Source: Bryobacterales bacterium
GTDB lineage: Bacteria; Acidobacteriota; Terriglobia; Bryobacterales; Bryobacteraceae
Direction of reading: 5' to 3'
Assembly (NCBI GenBank): GCA_003167495.1
Contig: PMSX01000140.1
Location: forward strand, 1-64,000
DNA: 64,000 bases
Positions 38,858 through 49,048 of this stretch are shown piece by piece. Every line of letters starts with the position of its first letter. The first letter of the stretch is position 1. Position numbers and translations under genes: made by a program. The notes below the pieces were generated by a model that did not search any database, was not told the DNA's origin, and saw nothing but the letters and a program-made list of their open reading frames with translations.

Positions 38858-38958
38858 GAAAAAGGGGGGACACTCCGGGCTACTCGGAGCGCTACTTGGT
38901 AGGCCAGTCCGGCAGGCGTGTCCCCTCTTTTTCGCTGCCCACCGGAGAGCGTTTTTCA
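38858..38958. repeat. ~100-nt hairpin-rich element, copy B
   Basis: Same outer arms as copy A; identical tail ggcaggcgtgtcccctctttttcgctgcccaccggagagcgtttttca. Confidence 0.85.
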
Positions 38959-39019
38959 GGGTGCGGCAACGATACTCCAATTTACAATTAAGCACTAGAA
39001 GACTACAATAGAGGAATTT

Positions 39020-40957
39020 ATGAGCTGGCCCGCCGAAGCCTTGCCGAGACTGCACGAACGACATTTCCGTTCGCTCCGCGCGTCGCTGACAAGGCACAGC
39101 AGGTTGCTGCGGCTCCTGCTGTATGCATACGTCGTCCTCATCACATGTCCCATCCGTTATTGGCCCCTGCAAGCCGGTATAGACCAAAGTTGGCGATTCG
39201 CCCTCAACTACGCCTCCTCGCAAGGGTCAGCGGTGGCGAGCAAAATCGTCTTCATGATGGGTCCGCTATTCTACCTGATCTCCCCGCAGAACATTGGCGA
39301 TAACCTGGCGCAAGGGCTGCTCTTTCAGGCCGGTTTGTGGCTCGTTTTGGCAACGATCTTCACCGACGTCTTCTTTTGGGCCGGATTCCCGCTCCGGAAC
39401 TTAGCGCTGTTTTCGTTCTGCCTAGCCCTGGCGACGCAACTTTTCTGGTTCAATTATGTGGGCACAGACGACCTGATGCTGACGGGCGCCCTGCTCCTGA
39501 TTGTAGTCTTCTATTTGCGTGGTTCATTGGTGCGCTATTTGGGCGCACTTACATTGGTGGGAGCACTGCCAATGTTCAAACTCTCTGCCGCCATGGTCGG
39601 CCTCAGCGCGCTAGCGGGTTTCTTGGTCGAGCGCGCAGTCGATCGCCGCTGGAAAGCGCTCACGGACGCGGCATACATTGTGGCAGTCCCGGCCGTGGTC
39701 ACCACCGCCCTCTGTTTTTGTGTGATGCCGTCGCTTCAATCGGTTCTGTATTATTTGCGCGGGAGCGTTCAAGTTATCGGCGGTTACAGTTCGGCTGCGT
39801 CGCTTCCCGGTCCTGACATTGTATTCGTTTCGGCGTTCGAAGCGCTAGCGGTATTGGCGGTCTTTCTGGGATTTCAGGCGGCCTCAGCTCCCCGCTTAGC
39901 CCGGTTTTACGTTCTTCTGCTTGCGCTTCCGGTTTTCTTCAGTTTTAAACACGGGTTCGTTCGTAACGACACCCACGCCCTCCTCTTCTTTTGTTTCATC
40001 GCCCTAGCGCTGGCGCTCGTGTCGCTCACCCTCAAGCTGGACAAAACGGGCGCATCGTGGGTGGTCCCCTTAGCGCTGGTATTCTTCATGATCTGGCAAG
40101 ATAATGTTAGCTTCGGCTCGATACTGGGCCTCCATCATCCAACCGGCGCCAGGGCTGCCTGGATGTTATGGGGAGCCTTGCGATTCGACAATTTAAAGCA
40201 CCGCCTGGACGACTCGATCACGTCGTTTCCGGAACGCTCGCGAATTGAGCCGGAGCTAGCCAAGCTCATCGGCGACTCGTCCGTCGCTTCATTGTCGGCC
40301 GACTTCACGAACTTGGCGGCTGCGCGCATGCGTCTTGAACTGTACCCGGTGGTGGAACGATGCACAGCGTATACGCCCTACCTGGACCGATTGAATGCTG
40401 CGTGGATACGAGAGCAAGGATCCAAATTTCTGGTGTTCGATGGCCGTGCCATCGATGGCCGTGATCCTTGGGCTGAAACTCCGGCAATGTGGTTGGAAAT
40501 CTACCGCTGGTACGACGCCCGGCTCTTGGGGCCGCGCAACTTGCTCCTGGAGCGGCGTGCCGGGCCTCGATTCACTAGATTGGAAACGATCAGCCGTTTC
40601 CGCATGGAGTCCACCGGAGAGTTGCGTTTTCCGGTTTCGAGCGATGACGTTTTTTGGACGGTCAACTGCGGCTACAGTACGAAGGGACGGCTCTTAAAGT
40701 TGCTGTTCCGCGTTCCCGAGGTCTTGATGTCCGTTCACCAATTGGATGGATCGACCCGCTCGGCGCGCGTCATCCCCGAAGTCCTCGTTTCTCCGGTGCT
40801 GGGAAACTATTTGCCGGGCGACTTATCACAGTTCTACGCCGTGTTTGACCCCGGCGGCCAGCGACGTTATTCCGTAGACCATGTTCTGTTTAATACCTCT
40901 GGAAATTCGGCGTACTCGTCTAGCTGCGACGTGGAGATGTTACGAGTAATTCAATGA
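39020..40957 (+). CDS. Polytopic membrane protein, possible GT-C-type glycosyltransferase
   Basis: Many predicted TM segments in the N-terminal two thirds, soluble C-terminal domain. Confidence 0.6.
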   Translation: MSWPAEALPRLHERHFRSLRASLTRHSRLLRLLLYAYVVLITCPIRYWPLQAGIDQSWRFALNYASSQGSAVASKIVFMMGPLFYLISPQNIGDNLAQGLLFQAGLWLVLATIFTDVFFWAGFPLRNLALFSFCLALATQLFWFNYVGTDDLMLTGALLLIVVFYLRGSLVRYLGALTLVGALPMFKLSAAMVGLSALAGFLVERAVDRRWKALTDAAYIVAVPAVVTTALCFCVMPSLQSVLYYLRGSVQVIGGYSSAASLPGPDIVFVSAFEALAVLAVFLGFQAASAPRLARFYVLLLALPVFFSFKHGFVRNDTHALLFFCFIALALALVSLTLKLDKTGASWVVPLALVFFMIWQDNVSFGSILGLHHPTGARAAWMLWGALRFDNLKHRLDDSITSFPERSRIEPELAKLIGDSSVASLSADFTNLAAARMRLELYPVVERCTAYTPYLDRLNAAWIREQGSKFLVFDGRAIDGRDPWAETPAMWLEIYRWYDARLLGPRNLLLERRAGPRFTRLETISRFRMESTGELRFPVSSDDVFWTVNCGYSTKGRLLKLLFRVPEVLMSVHQLDGSTRSARVIPEVLVSPVLGNYLPGDLSQFYAVFDPGGQRRYSVDHVLFNTSGNSAYSSSCDVEMLRVIQ

Positions 40958-41009
40958 TTCGAGGCCAAAGACAGCGTTCGCATGATACTATGCTATCCAA
41001 AGGATTTCT

Positions 41010-42593
41010 GTGGCACCGGAAGATCTATATTCGCGAAAAACACCAACCGAAATACCTGCCACCCGACAGCGATTATTGGTCTTCATCGTCGCCTACAATG
41101 CTGAAAAGACAATAGCACCCGTCATTAGACGAATTCCAACCTCCCTTCTTGCGACCTACGATGTCGACGTCTTGATTATTGACGACGCTTCTGGAGATCA
41201 GACGTTTGAAAAAAGCTACGAGGCTGGTAAGCAAGATCTCCCGTTTACCGTTCGCACGATGTTCAACCCGGTGAACCAGGGATACGGCGGCAACCAGAGG
41301 CTCGGCTACCATTACGCGATCCAGAACGGCTATGATTTTGTGGCCCTTGTCCATGGCGACGGCCAATATGCGCCCGAATGTCTTCCCGATTTGTTGGAGC
41401 CATTGCGAAAAGGTGAGGCAGCAGCGGTGTTCGGCTCGCGAATGCTCACTCCCAAGGGGGCACTGCGTGGAGGGATGCCGTTGTATAAGTTCGTCGGCAA
41501 CCGGATACTAACCTGGATCGAGAATCGCCTGCTGAACACCCATCTCAGCGAATTTCACTCCGGGTATCGGATTTATTCCACGCGCGCTTTGGTTGACATT
41601 CCTTTTGATCGCAACTCGAACGGCTTTCACTTCGATACGGAAATAATCATTCAGTTGGTTATCGCTGGTCATCGCATCGCTGAACTACCGATCCCGACGT
41701 ACTACGGCGACGAAATCAGCCGCGTGAATGGAATCGCATACGCCGGCCAGGTGGTGCTGGCGGCGCTGAAAGCTTCTCTACAGCGGAAAGGAATTTTCTA
41801 CGACCGCAAGTTCGATTGCGCCCCGCCCGACACTCGATGGTACGTACCCAAGTTCAATTATCGTAGCCCGCACTCGCTGGCTCTGGAGCGCATCGCAAAA
41901 GGCGCTCACGTTTTGGACGTCGGTTGCGCCGGCGGCTATATGGCGGCGCCTCTTAAGAATGAAAAAGGCTGTGTTGTCGATGGGATCGATGGTTTTTCGG
42001 CGGACGATGTTTGCCTGGCGAACTTCTATCTGCACGACCTGAATCACGGCTTGCCTCCGCTCGACTACACCCGTTACGATTACGTGCTCATGTTGGATGT
42101 GATTGAGCATTTGACGCGCCCGGAGGCGTTTCTCGAGGAATTTCGCCGCGCTTTGAAGATGAATCCAGGTGTTGAGATCATTATGAGCACCGCTAATATT
42201 GGGTTCATCATTCTCAGGTTGATGCTACTCGCGGGCCAGTTCAATTACGGCAAGCGCGGCATCCTCGACATGAGCCACACGCGGCTATTCACCTTCGCTT
42301 CATTTCGGCGCGCCATCAGCCAGGCGGGGTTCGAAATCCTGGAGGTTGTAGGAGTTCCGGCCCCGTTCCCACTCGCCCTTGGCGATAACCCGCTCAGCCG
42401 CTTTCTGATTAAAGCGAACCAGGCGTTGATTTGGCTGTTTCGGGGACTTTTCTCGTACCAGATCTTCGTACGCGTGAAACCCCAACCCTCGCTCGAATAC
42501 CTGCTGCAGACGGCCACAGAGAAGTCCGCGCAACGGGCCAAGGAACTGGAAGCGGTGGCTGCCAATTCCGGGCTCGAACGTCAGGAAAGTTAG
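41010..42593 (+). CDS. Bifunctional glycosyltransferase family 2/class I SAM methyltransferase
   Basis: N-terminal GT2 (FIVAYNAEKTIAPVI, IIDDASGDQT, HGDGQY); C-terminal methyltransferase (VLDVGCAGGYMAAPL, MLDVIEHL). Confidence 0.88.
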   Translation: MAPEDLYSRKTPTEIPATRQRLLVFIVAYNAEKTIAPVIRRIPTSLLATYDVDVLIIDDASGDQTFEKSYEAGKQDLPFTVRTMFNPVNQGYGGNQRLGYHYAIQNGYDFVALVHGDGQYAPECLPDLLEPLRKGEAAAVFGSRMLTPKGALRGGMPLYKFVGNRILTWIENRLLNTHLSEFHSGYRIYSTRALVDIPFDRNSNGFHFDTEIIIQLVIAGHRIAELPIPTYYGDEISRVNGIAYAGQVVLAALKASLQRKGIFYDRKFDCAPPDTRWYVPKFNYRSPHSLALERIAKGAHVLDVGCAGGYMAAPLKNEKGCVVDGIDGFSADDVCLANFYLHDLNHGLPPLDYTRYDYVLMLDVIEHLTRPEAFLEEFRRALKMNPGVEIIMSTANIGFIILRLMLLAGQFNYGKRGILDMSHTRLFTFASFRRAISQAGFEILEVVGVPAPFPLALGDNPLSRFLIKANQALIWLFRGLFSYQIFVRVKPQPSLEYLLQTATEKSAQRAKELEAVAANSGLERQES

Positions 42594-42611
42594 GGTGCGC
42601 ACTAACTAACT

Positions 42612-44405
42612 ATGGAGGAAACTGAGATACAGGACAGTTTGCCTCCGGCGAACGTTGGTCCACCCCATGACGGCCCCTTTAACAGGTCCGCCTCATGGAA
42701 GTTCGCGCTGGTCGCGATCTTAGCATCTGTCGTTTTATTCGCCGTGACCGTACCCGCGTCAACCGCCGACACGCCTGAGTATGTCGCGCACATACTTTCG
42801 TACCATCAGCATCGTCCCGATGTGCCGTTGTGGGAATTCGGCCACTTACTGTGGCGGCCTTTAGGTTACGCTGTCTGGCAATTGACCCACCCGTTATTGT
42901 CGTCATGGTCGCAAGACAATCCGGTTCTGGAGATCACGGCGGATTTCGTGGGCATTAACTTCCTGGTTGGTCTGATTCTTGCGCCTCTCTTGTTCTTTCT
43001 TTGCCGGCGGCTGGGGCTCTCCGTGGTTAACGCCGCCGGCGTTGCCAGCGGATTCATGCTTTCGAGTACCATCTTGAATTACGCGCATACAGGCATGTCG
43101 TACAATCCCGGCTTGGCCGCGCAAATGGCGGGGTTGCTGCTGATCCTGAACGCAGTTGAGTCGCCCGGGCGCGGAAGACTCTATGCCGTGCTTGCCGGAA
43201 CGGCGCTGGCCGTGTCCTTTCTGTTGTGGTTTCCCTACGTCTTAACGGTGCCAGTCGTTTTGTTGGCGGGCTGGATGGTACATCCAACGGGGAATCCCAG
43301 CGGCAGGCCGGATGAGGCCATATTCGCCTCCGACCGGTTGCGCGTGATTGCCCTTGCCACTGCGGCTACGGTCGCCATTGGCTTGGCCACATTTGGCATA
43401 GGCGCCGTCATTGAACACATAGCGTCGTTTCTCGCCCTGAAGCAGTGGATACTCAACAGCGCACACGGCATGATGGTTGAGCGCCGACTGGCGCGCCTGC
43501 CCACCGGCCTTACGCGCAGCTTTTTTTATCTGGGGAGCGATGGCATTGTTATGAAGCGGTTCGCAATGGGCGACCCTTACGCGCCCGTGCATACTTTGGA
43601 TTTGATCCGCGCAGGGATTTGGAAAGTGCTCCTTGTCTTCTTGGCTATGCTGATCTTGTTCGTTACTTTGGCGCGTCGACGGAGCACTTGGCCGGCGCTT
43701 ATCCTCTTAGCCGCCGGTTGGATCCCAACGCTTGCCTTTTCGCTTTTTCTCTTTGAAACTTCTGAGCCCGCTCGTTACGAGCCCGCTTATCCCAGCCTTT
43801 TGATCGGGCTTTGCTCACTATTTCTGTTACCCCGCGAAATCCGCCTGCCGCGCTGGTTCTTCGCCACGTTTTTTGTTCTTTTAGCGATAGTGAATCTAAA
43901 AGCCTACGTTTGGGATCTGCGATCGCTTGCCGCCGCGACCAATCAACGCGTGCTGCTGATTCATGAGCACACCGCCCATGGCGGAGTTGCGTTTGTGCTT
44001 TCTTTTCGCGACGGCGCTTCAAGCTATATGCAAAAACTTCCGTTCTCGCGCTTGAACCGGCCAGGAGCTTTGCCCTTGTTTCACGTGATCGAAGCAGGCA
44101 ACATCAGCGTGGTGACCTGGAGGAAATCCGCGGCCTGCCGGATTCTTCAAGCCTGGGATGAAGGGGGCGAGACATGGCTTTCCACTCGACTGGTGGCGCA
44201 GCGTCCCAAGCCGGAGTGGGAGTGGGCCGAATTCGATGATCTCCGGGTACGTTGGGTTGACCTGCCGGCGTTCTTCACGCGCTTTGAAACTAACGGCCGC
44301 ATTGGTGGGGAAGATGGTTTTGTCCGCGTCGCGCCTACAGCCAACAACCGGCAAACGTTCGTAGACTTTTGCAGGTCCGCCGGAGAAGCCGGATCTTTGA
44401 AGTGA
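42612..44405 (+). CDS. Polytopic membrane protein, possible glycosyltransferase (GT-C-like)
   Basis: ADTPEYVAHILSY luminal-loop-like motif followed by ~10 TM segments. Confidence 0.6.
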   Translation: MEETEIQDSLPPANVGPPHDGPFNRSASWKFALVAILASVVLFAVTVPASTADTPEYVAHILSYHQHRPDVPLWEFGHLLWRPLGYAVWQLTHPLLSSWSQDNPVLEITADFVGINFLVGLILAPLLFFLCRRLGLSVVNAAGVASGFMLSSTILNYAHTGMSYNPGLAAQMAGLLLILNAVESPGRGRLYAVLAGTALAVSFLLWFPYVLTVPVVLLAGWMVHPTGNPSGRPDEAIFASDRLRVIALATAATVAIGLATFGIGAVIEHIASFLALKQWILNSAHGMMVERRLARLPTGLTRSFFYLGSDGIVMKRFAMGDPYAPVHTLDLIRAGIWKVLLVFLAMLILFVTLARRRSTWPALILLAAGWIPTLAFSLFLFETSEPARYEPAYPSLLIGLCSLFLLPREIRLPRWFFATFFVLLAIVNLKAYVWDLRSLAAATNQRVLLIHEHTAHGGVAFVLSFRDGASSYMQKLPFSRLNRPGALPLFHVIEAGNISVVTWRKSAACRILQAWDEGGETWLSTRLVAQRPKPEWEWAEFDDLRVRWVDLPAFFTRFETNGRIGGEDGFVRVAPTANNRQTFVDFCRSAGEAGSLK

Positions 44406-44516
44406 GTCCTACGCCATCTACATCGCGTCTCGAGTGCCATGCTTCCTTCGTTACAATAGAAGAAAAGCAGATGTGCGCTCGCAACGTCTCCTTTTTCTAC
44501 TGAAGTAACTACCAAC

Positions 44517-47500
44517 ATGAGAGAAGCCAATGCCCCTACTTTGGGCGTGAATAGCTGGTTAGAAGATGAACTGTATCAGCAGTATCGTCTTGACCACACG
44601 AGCGTCGATGATGGATGGGGCGACCTTTTCATTCAGCTCGATGAGAACGTAGCGCCCCCTACTGCCGAGGAACCGCCCGTCGCCGAATCGGTTACGGCCG
44701 CGGCCACCCCTGTTGCCCCTGTTGCGCCCGCTGTACCTGTCACACGCGAGTCGGCGCCTCGCGCTGCTGCAACAACTGCTCCAATACTGGCCACCGTGCC
44801 CGCGCCGGTCGTTGCTCCTCCGGTGACCGTCACCGACGTGGTCACTAAGCAATCCAGCGCACCCGCCAAACTCGACACCCGCACAGCCGGGCCCAGCGAT
44901 CAACTCATTCCCATTCGTGGCGCCGCCGCCCGCATTGCCGAAAACATGACCGCGAGTCTGGCCATTCCCGTCGCCACTTCGCAGCGCCAGATTCCCGTTC
45001 GCGTCATCGAAGAAAATCGCAATCTCATCAATAAACAGCGCACGCTGCAAGGCAAAGGGAAACTTAGCTTTACGCACTTCATTGCCTGGGCCATCGTTAG
45101 AGCTATCAAATCCAATCCCGGATTGAATCACGCCTACGCCGAAAACGGCGGCGAAATTTTCCGCATCATCCGCGGCCAAGTCAATATCGGTCTGGCGGTC
45201 GACATCACGGCAAAAGATGGCTCGCGCACCCTCAAAGTCCCCAACGTCAAGCACGCCGATGGCATGACGTTCGGCCAATTCGTCGCCGCCTATGACGACA
45301 TTGTGGCGCGCGCCCGCAGCAATAAGCTCCAAGTCTCCGATTTCGAAGGCACTACCATTTCGCTCACCAATCCTGGCACCGTCGGTACCATCGGCTCGGT
45401 CCCACGGCTTATGCCGGGCCAAGGGGCCATCGTCGCCATCGGCGCGATCGATTTTCCTGCCGAATTCGCGGCCGTCAGCCAGGAGATGCGCGCCAACCTC
45501 GGCATCAGTAAGACCCTGATGATCGCTTGCACCTACGATCACCGCATCATCCAAGGCGCTGAATCGGGTTCCTTTCTCGCTAAACTTCACCAACTGCTGC
45601 AAGGCGAAGAAAATTTCTACGACGCCATTTTTCGCGATCTGAAAGTCCCTTATCGGCCGCTCCGCTGGCAAACCGATCAGCCTCTCAACACTCAGCAAGT
45701 CCCCGGCGCGAATGCGGACGTCGCTAAAGAAGCCGCCGTCATTCAAATCATCAGCTCTTACCGGACACGCGGCCACTTGCTGGCCAATACCAATCCGCTT
45801 GGCATCGACCCCGGCTATCATCCCGATCTTGACCCGGCCTCTTACGGCCTGTCGATGTGGGATCTCGACCGTGTTTTTCTGGCAGGCACTCTCAAAGCTC
45901 CGAGCGGCGCCATCGCGCGCAACATGCGGCCTTACGAACCGCTCCGCACGATCCTCGACCGGCTCCGCACCACCTATTGCGGTTCCATAGGCATTGAATA
46001 CATGCATATTCCGGACCCTGAACAGAAACAGTGGTTGCAGGAGCGCATGGAGTCCACCCAGAATTCCTGGAAGCTCGATGAATCGGTGCGCAGCCGCGTT
46101 CTCAACCGTCTCATTCAAGCGGAGGAGTTTGAACATTTTCTGCAAGCGCGCTTCGTGGGCCAGAAACGGTTCGGTCTGGAAGGTCTGGAAAGCACTATCG
46201 TTGCTCTCGACGAAATCCTCGAATGCTCTGCCAATGAAAACGTCGCCGAAGCCGTCATTGGCATGGCGCACCGCGGCCGTCTGAACGTTCTGGCCAACGT
46301 GGTTGGAAAATCCATGGCGCAGGTGTTTTCCGAATTCGACGGTGAACCTGATCCGGACAGTGTCCAAGGTTCTGGTGACGTTAAGTATCACTTGGGCGCA
46401 AGCGGCGTCTATACTTCCTCCACCGGGCGCGAAATTGTGGTTTCGGTGGCCTTCAACCCCAGCCATCTGGAAGCGGTCGACCCTGTTGTGGAAGGGCTAG
46501 TGCGTCCGAAACAAGATCGCCTGAAAGATACCGAGCGCGCTCGTGTTCTGCCCCTACTGATTCATGGAGACGCCGCGTTTATCGGCCAAGGAGTTGTGGC
46601 TGAGGTTCTTCAACTTTCGCAGCTCGAAGGTTACAAAACCGGCGGCACGATTCATATCGTCACGAATAATCAAATCGGTTTCACCACCAATCCGCTCGAA
46701 GGGCGCAGCAGCATCTATTGCACCGATGTCGCGCTTTCGGTGCTCGCACCTATTTTCCACGTCAATGCCGACGATCCAGAAGCCTGCGTGCGTGTTTCTC
46801 AGATCGCTTACGAGTATCGCCAGCGCTTCAAGCGCGATGTTGTCATAGACATCATTGGTTATCGCCGCCAAGGCCACAACGAGGCAGACGATCCCAGTTA
46901 CACCCAGCCGGTCATGTACCGCAAGATCAAAGCAACGCCCACGGTTGTGGCTCAGTACAGCGAAACCTTGGTGCGTGAAAAGTTCCTGCTGGCTGATCAG
47001 ATTGAGGCCATCCGCGCGCAAGCTCGCACCAAGCTGAACGAGACCTACGAAGAGGCAAAGAAGCACCGTGAACAGTTCGTGATTGAGGAATTCGCGGTTG
47101 TGCCCCCGGAGGAAATCTTTCAGCCGATTCCGTCGACTGCGGCCTCTCATGACACCCTAGCTAAGGTCATCGAGAAATCCACATCATTGCCCGATGGCTT
47201 CCACTTGCATCCCAAATTGAAGACGCTGCTCGAACGCCGCCGTGACGCGCTCAAAGGCGCGCCTATCGATTGGGGCTTTGCGGAAACTTTGGCTTTCGGC
47301 AGCCTGGTTATGGAAGGCACGCCCGTGCGTTTGAGCGGTGAAGACGTCCGGCGCGGCACGTTCACCCAGCGCCACCTGGAGTTCTACGATTACGAGACTG
47401 GTGACGGCTACATGGCGCTTAAGAATTTGAAGCCGAATCAGGCCAAGTTTGAAGCGATTGACAGTCTGCTCAGCGAATACGCCGTGATGGGATTCGAATT

Positions 47501-48350
47501 CGGCTATAGCGTGGCCGATCCCCTTACGCTGGTCATGTGGGAAGCGCAGTTTGGAGATTTCGTGAACGGCGCGCAAATCATCATTGACCAGTTCTTGTGC
47601 TCGGCCGAATCGAAGTGGAATCAGCCCAGCGGACTCGTTCTTTTGTTGCCGCACGGTTTCGAAGGTCAAGGACCAGAACATTCCAGCGCCCGCATTGAGC
47701 GCTTCCTCCAGTTATGCGCGGAAAACAACATGCAGATCTGCAATTGCACGACGCCCGCGCAGTACTTTCATCTGTTGCGCCGTCAGATGTACGGCGGGAA
47801 AGATCGCCGCGGCGTTCGCAAACCACTCGTTATCTTCACCCCTAAGTTCCTGCTCCGCTATCCCAAAGCCGCATCGCGTTTGGAGGACCTCACCAGCGGA
47901 TCGTTTCAGGAAGTCATTGGGGATTCTCAACATCTAGGGAACCAAATCCGCCGTGTGTTGCTGTCCAGCGGCAAGGTTTACTACGACCTGCTTAACAAGC
48001 GCGAAGAACTGAGCCGCAACGATGTAGCGCTTATCCGGGTTGAGCAGTTGTATCCATTTCCACTCCAGCGCTTGAACGACGTGTTGCGCCGCTACCCCGA
48101 TAACGCTGAACTCTATTGGGTTCAGGAAGAGCCCGAAAACATGGGCGCCTGGAACTATGTCGAAGAGCAGATGCAATCTATCATCGACAAGCGCGAACTG
48201 CGCTACGTCGGGCGCGCGTTAGCCGCCAGCCCAGCCGCGGGCGCTCACAAGGTTCACCACGATCAGCAGGAAGCTCTCGCCGAGCAAGCTTTCTCGGGCA
48301 ATCCCGGTGCGGTTCTAACTGCGCGCCGCTTGGTTAGGAAGAAACGCTAA
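44517..48350 (+). CDS. kgd: Multifunctional 2-oxoglutarate decarboxylase/dehydrogenase E1 fused to a succinyltransferase (E2) catalytic domain (Kgd/OdhA type)
   Basis: N-terminal NSWLEDELYQQY, Ala/Pro/Val linker, E2 catalytic TYDHRIIQGAESGSF, then E1: GMAHRGRLNVLANVVGK, GDAAFIGQGVVAE, NNQIGFTTNP, LPHGFEGQGPEHSSARIERFLQ. Confidence 0.95.
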   Translation: MREANAPTLGVNSWLEDELYQQYRLDHTSVDDGWGDLFIQLDENVAPPTAEEPPVAESVTAAATPVAPVAPAVPVTRESAPRAAATTAPILATVPAPVVAPPVTVTDVVTKQSSAPAKLDTRTAGPSDQLIPIRGAAARIAENMTASLAIPVATSQRQIPVRVIEENRNLINKQRTLQGKGKLSFTHFIAWAIVRAIKSNPGLNHAYAENGGEIFRIIRGQVNIGLAVDITAKDGSRTLKVPNVKHADGMTFGQFVAAYDDIVARARSNKLQVSDFEGTTISLTNPGTVGTIGSVPRLMPGQGAIVAIGAIDFPAEFAAVSQEMRANLGISKTLMIACTYDHRIIQGAESGSFLAKLHQLLQGEENFYDAIFRDLKVPYRPLRWQTDQPLNTQQVPGANADVAKEAAVIQIISSYRTRGHLLANTNPLGIDPGYHPDLDPASYGLSMWDLDRVFLAGTLKAPSGAIARNMRPYEPLRTILDRLRTTYCGSIGIEYMHIPDPEQKQWLQERMESTQNSWKLDESVRSRVLNRLIQAEEFEHFLQARFVGQKRFGLEGLESTIVALDEILECSANENVAEAVIGMAHRGRLNVLANVVGKSMAQVFSEFDGEPDPDSVQGSGDVKYHLGASGVYTSSTGREIVVSVAFNPSHLEAVDPVVEGLVRPKQDRLKDTERARVLPLLIHGDAAFIGQGVVAEVLQLSQLEGYKTGGTIHIVTNNQIGFTTNPLEGRSSIYCTDVALSVLAPIFHVNADDPEACVRVSQIAYEYRQRFKRDVVIDIIGYRRQGHNEADDPSYTQPVMYRKIKATPTVVAQYSETLVREKFLLADQIEAIRAQARTKLNETYEEAKKHREQFVIEEFAVVPPEEIFQPIPSTAASHDTLAKVIEKSTSLPDGFHLHPKLKTLLERRRDALKGAPIDWGFAETLAFGSLVMEGTPVRLSGEDVRRGTFTQRHLEFYDYETGDGYMALKNLKPNQAKFEAIDSLLSEYAVMGFEFGYSVADPLTLVMWEAQFGDFVNGAQIIIDQFLCSAESKWNQPSGLVLLLPHGFEGQGPEHSSARIERFLQLCAENNMQICNCTTPAQYFHLLRRQMYGGKDRRGVRKPLVIFTPKFLLRYPKAASRLEDLTSGSFQEVIGDSQHLGNQIRRVLLSSGKVYYDLLNKREELSRNDVALIRVEQLYPFPLQRLNDVLRRYPDNAELYWVQEEPENMGAWNYVEEQMQSIIDKRELRYVGRALAASPAAGAHKVHHDQQEALAEQAFSGNPGAVLTARRLVRKKR

Positions 48351-48439
48351 ACTCCTCGGAAACTGGGGCATCTCTTCTGCTATCTCCTCTGGAGAAAGAA
48401 GACGGACACAGTACCTTTCGAAGATCTTCATAGTTTCCG

Positions 48440-48880
48440 TCAGATCGGCCGTCGAATAGGTAAGGGCATCATCGGTGGAACCTCCATCTTTTCGGCGGGT
48501 GCGTTCATCTTGTTGACGGCGTTCAGAAAGCCGCCTGGCGTCATGAGAGCGAGCACGTCTATCCCGGCAGTTTGAATTAGGTACGCATGTGGGTTCCCTT
48601 TGGGAAGAAACACACATTCGCCTGTACTGACCCCGAGTACTTGGCCTTCAGTATAGATATTGAGGTTTCCATCAAGGACGTAGAAGAATTCGTCCTCTCG
48701 TGAGTGAACATGCGGAGGCGGCTCGGTTCCTCTTCTCATCTTCGATACAACCAAGTCAAACGCACCATCAGTGTCAGCTTCTCCTGCCAGCTGACTGATT
48801 AAGAGCCCCTTGTACCATGTTGAATTTTCGAGGGAGGGCGAGCGCTTGTAAGCTTTTGGTGTTGTTAATTGGGTGATCAT
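48440..48880 (-). CDS. Cupin-domain protein
   Basis: GTEPPPHVHSREDEFFYVLDGNLNIYTEG. Confidence 0.88.
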   Translation of the reverse strand: MITQLTTPKAYKRSPSLENSTWYKGLLISQLAGEADTDGAFDLVVSKMRRGTEPPPHVHSREDEFFYVLDGNLNIYTEGQVLGVSTGECVFLPKGNPHAYLIQTAGIDVLALMTPGGFLNAVNKMNAPAEKMEVPPMMPLPIRRPI

Positions 48881-49048
48881 TCAACTGAAGGTGTAGATGA
48901 ATGGCCACTACCCATCGCAGGCGACACCTCTACATTTGAAGAGCTAATAGCCGGCGGAATCAGTTTCGACATGACCAAATGCGGTCGAACGTTCAATAAT
49001 GGTCGCTGCCAAACAAGTAATGCCGTCATCAGTCAGCGCGAAGATTGG

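Noticed and set aside
38571-38873. 100-aa minus-strand ORF with repeated AHGNSVE-like peptides
   Set aside because: Repeats in the peptide simply reflect the palindromic DNA repeats R1-R3; no independent coding evidence.
38536-38958. CRISPR array
   Set aside because: Repeat units are ~50 and ~100 nt, only 2-3 copies with unequal spacing, and no cas genes nearby.
44559-46466. 635-aa minus-strand ORF
   Set aside because: Antisense to the well-supported kgd gene; a codon-bias shadow ORF with no recognisable domain.
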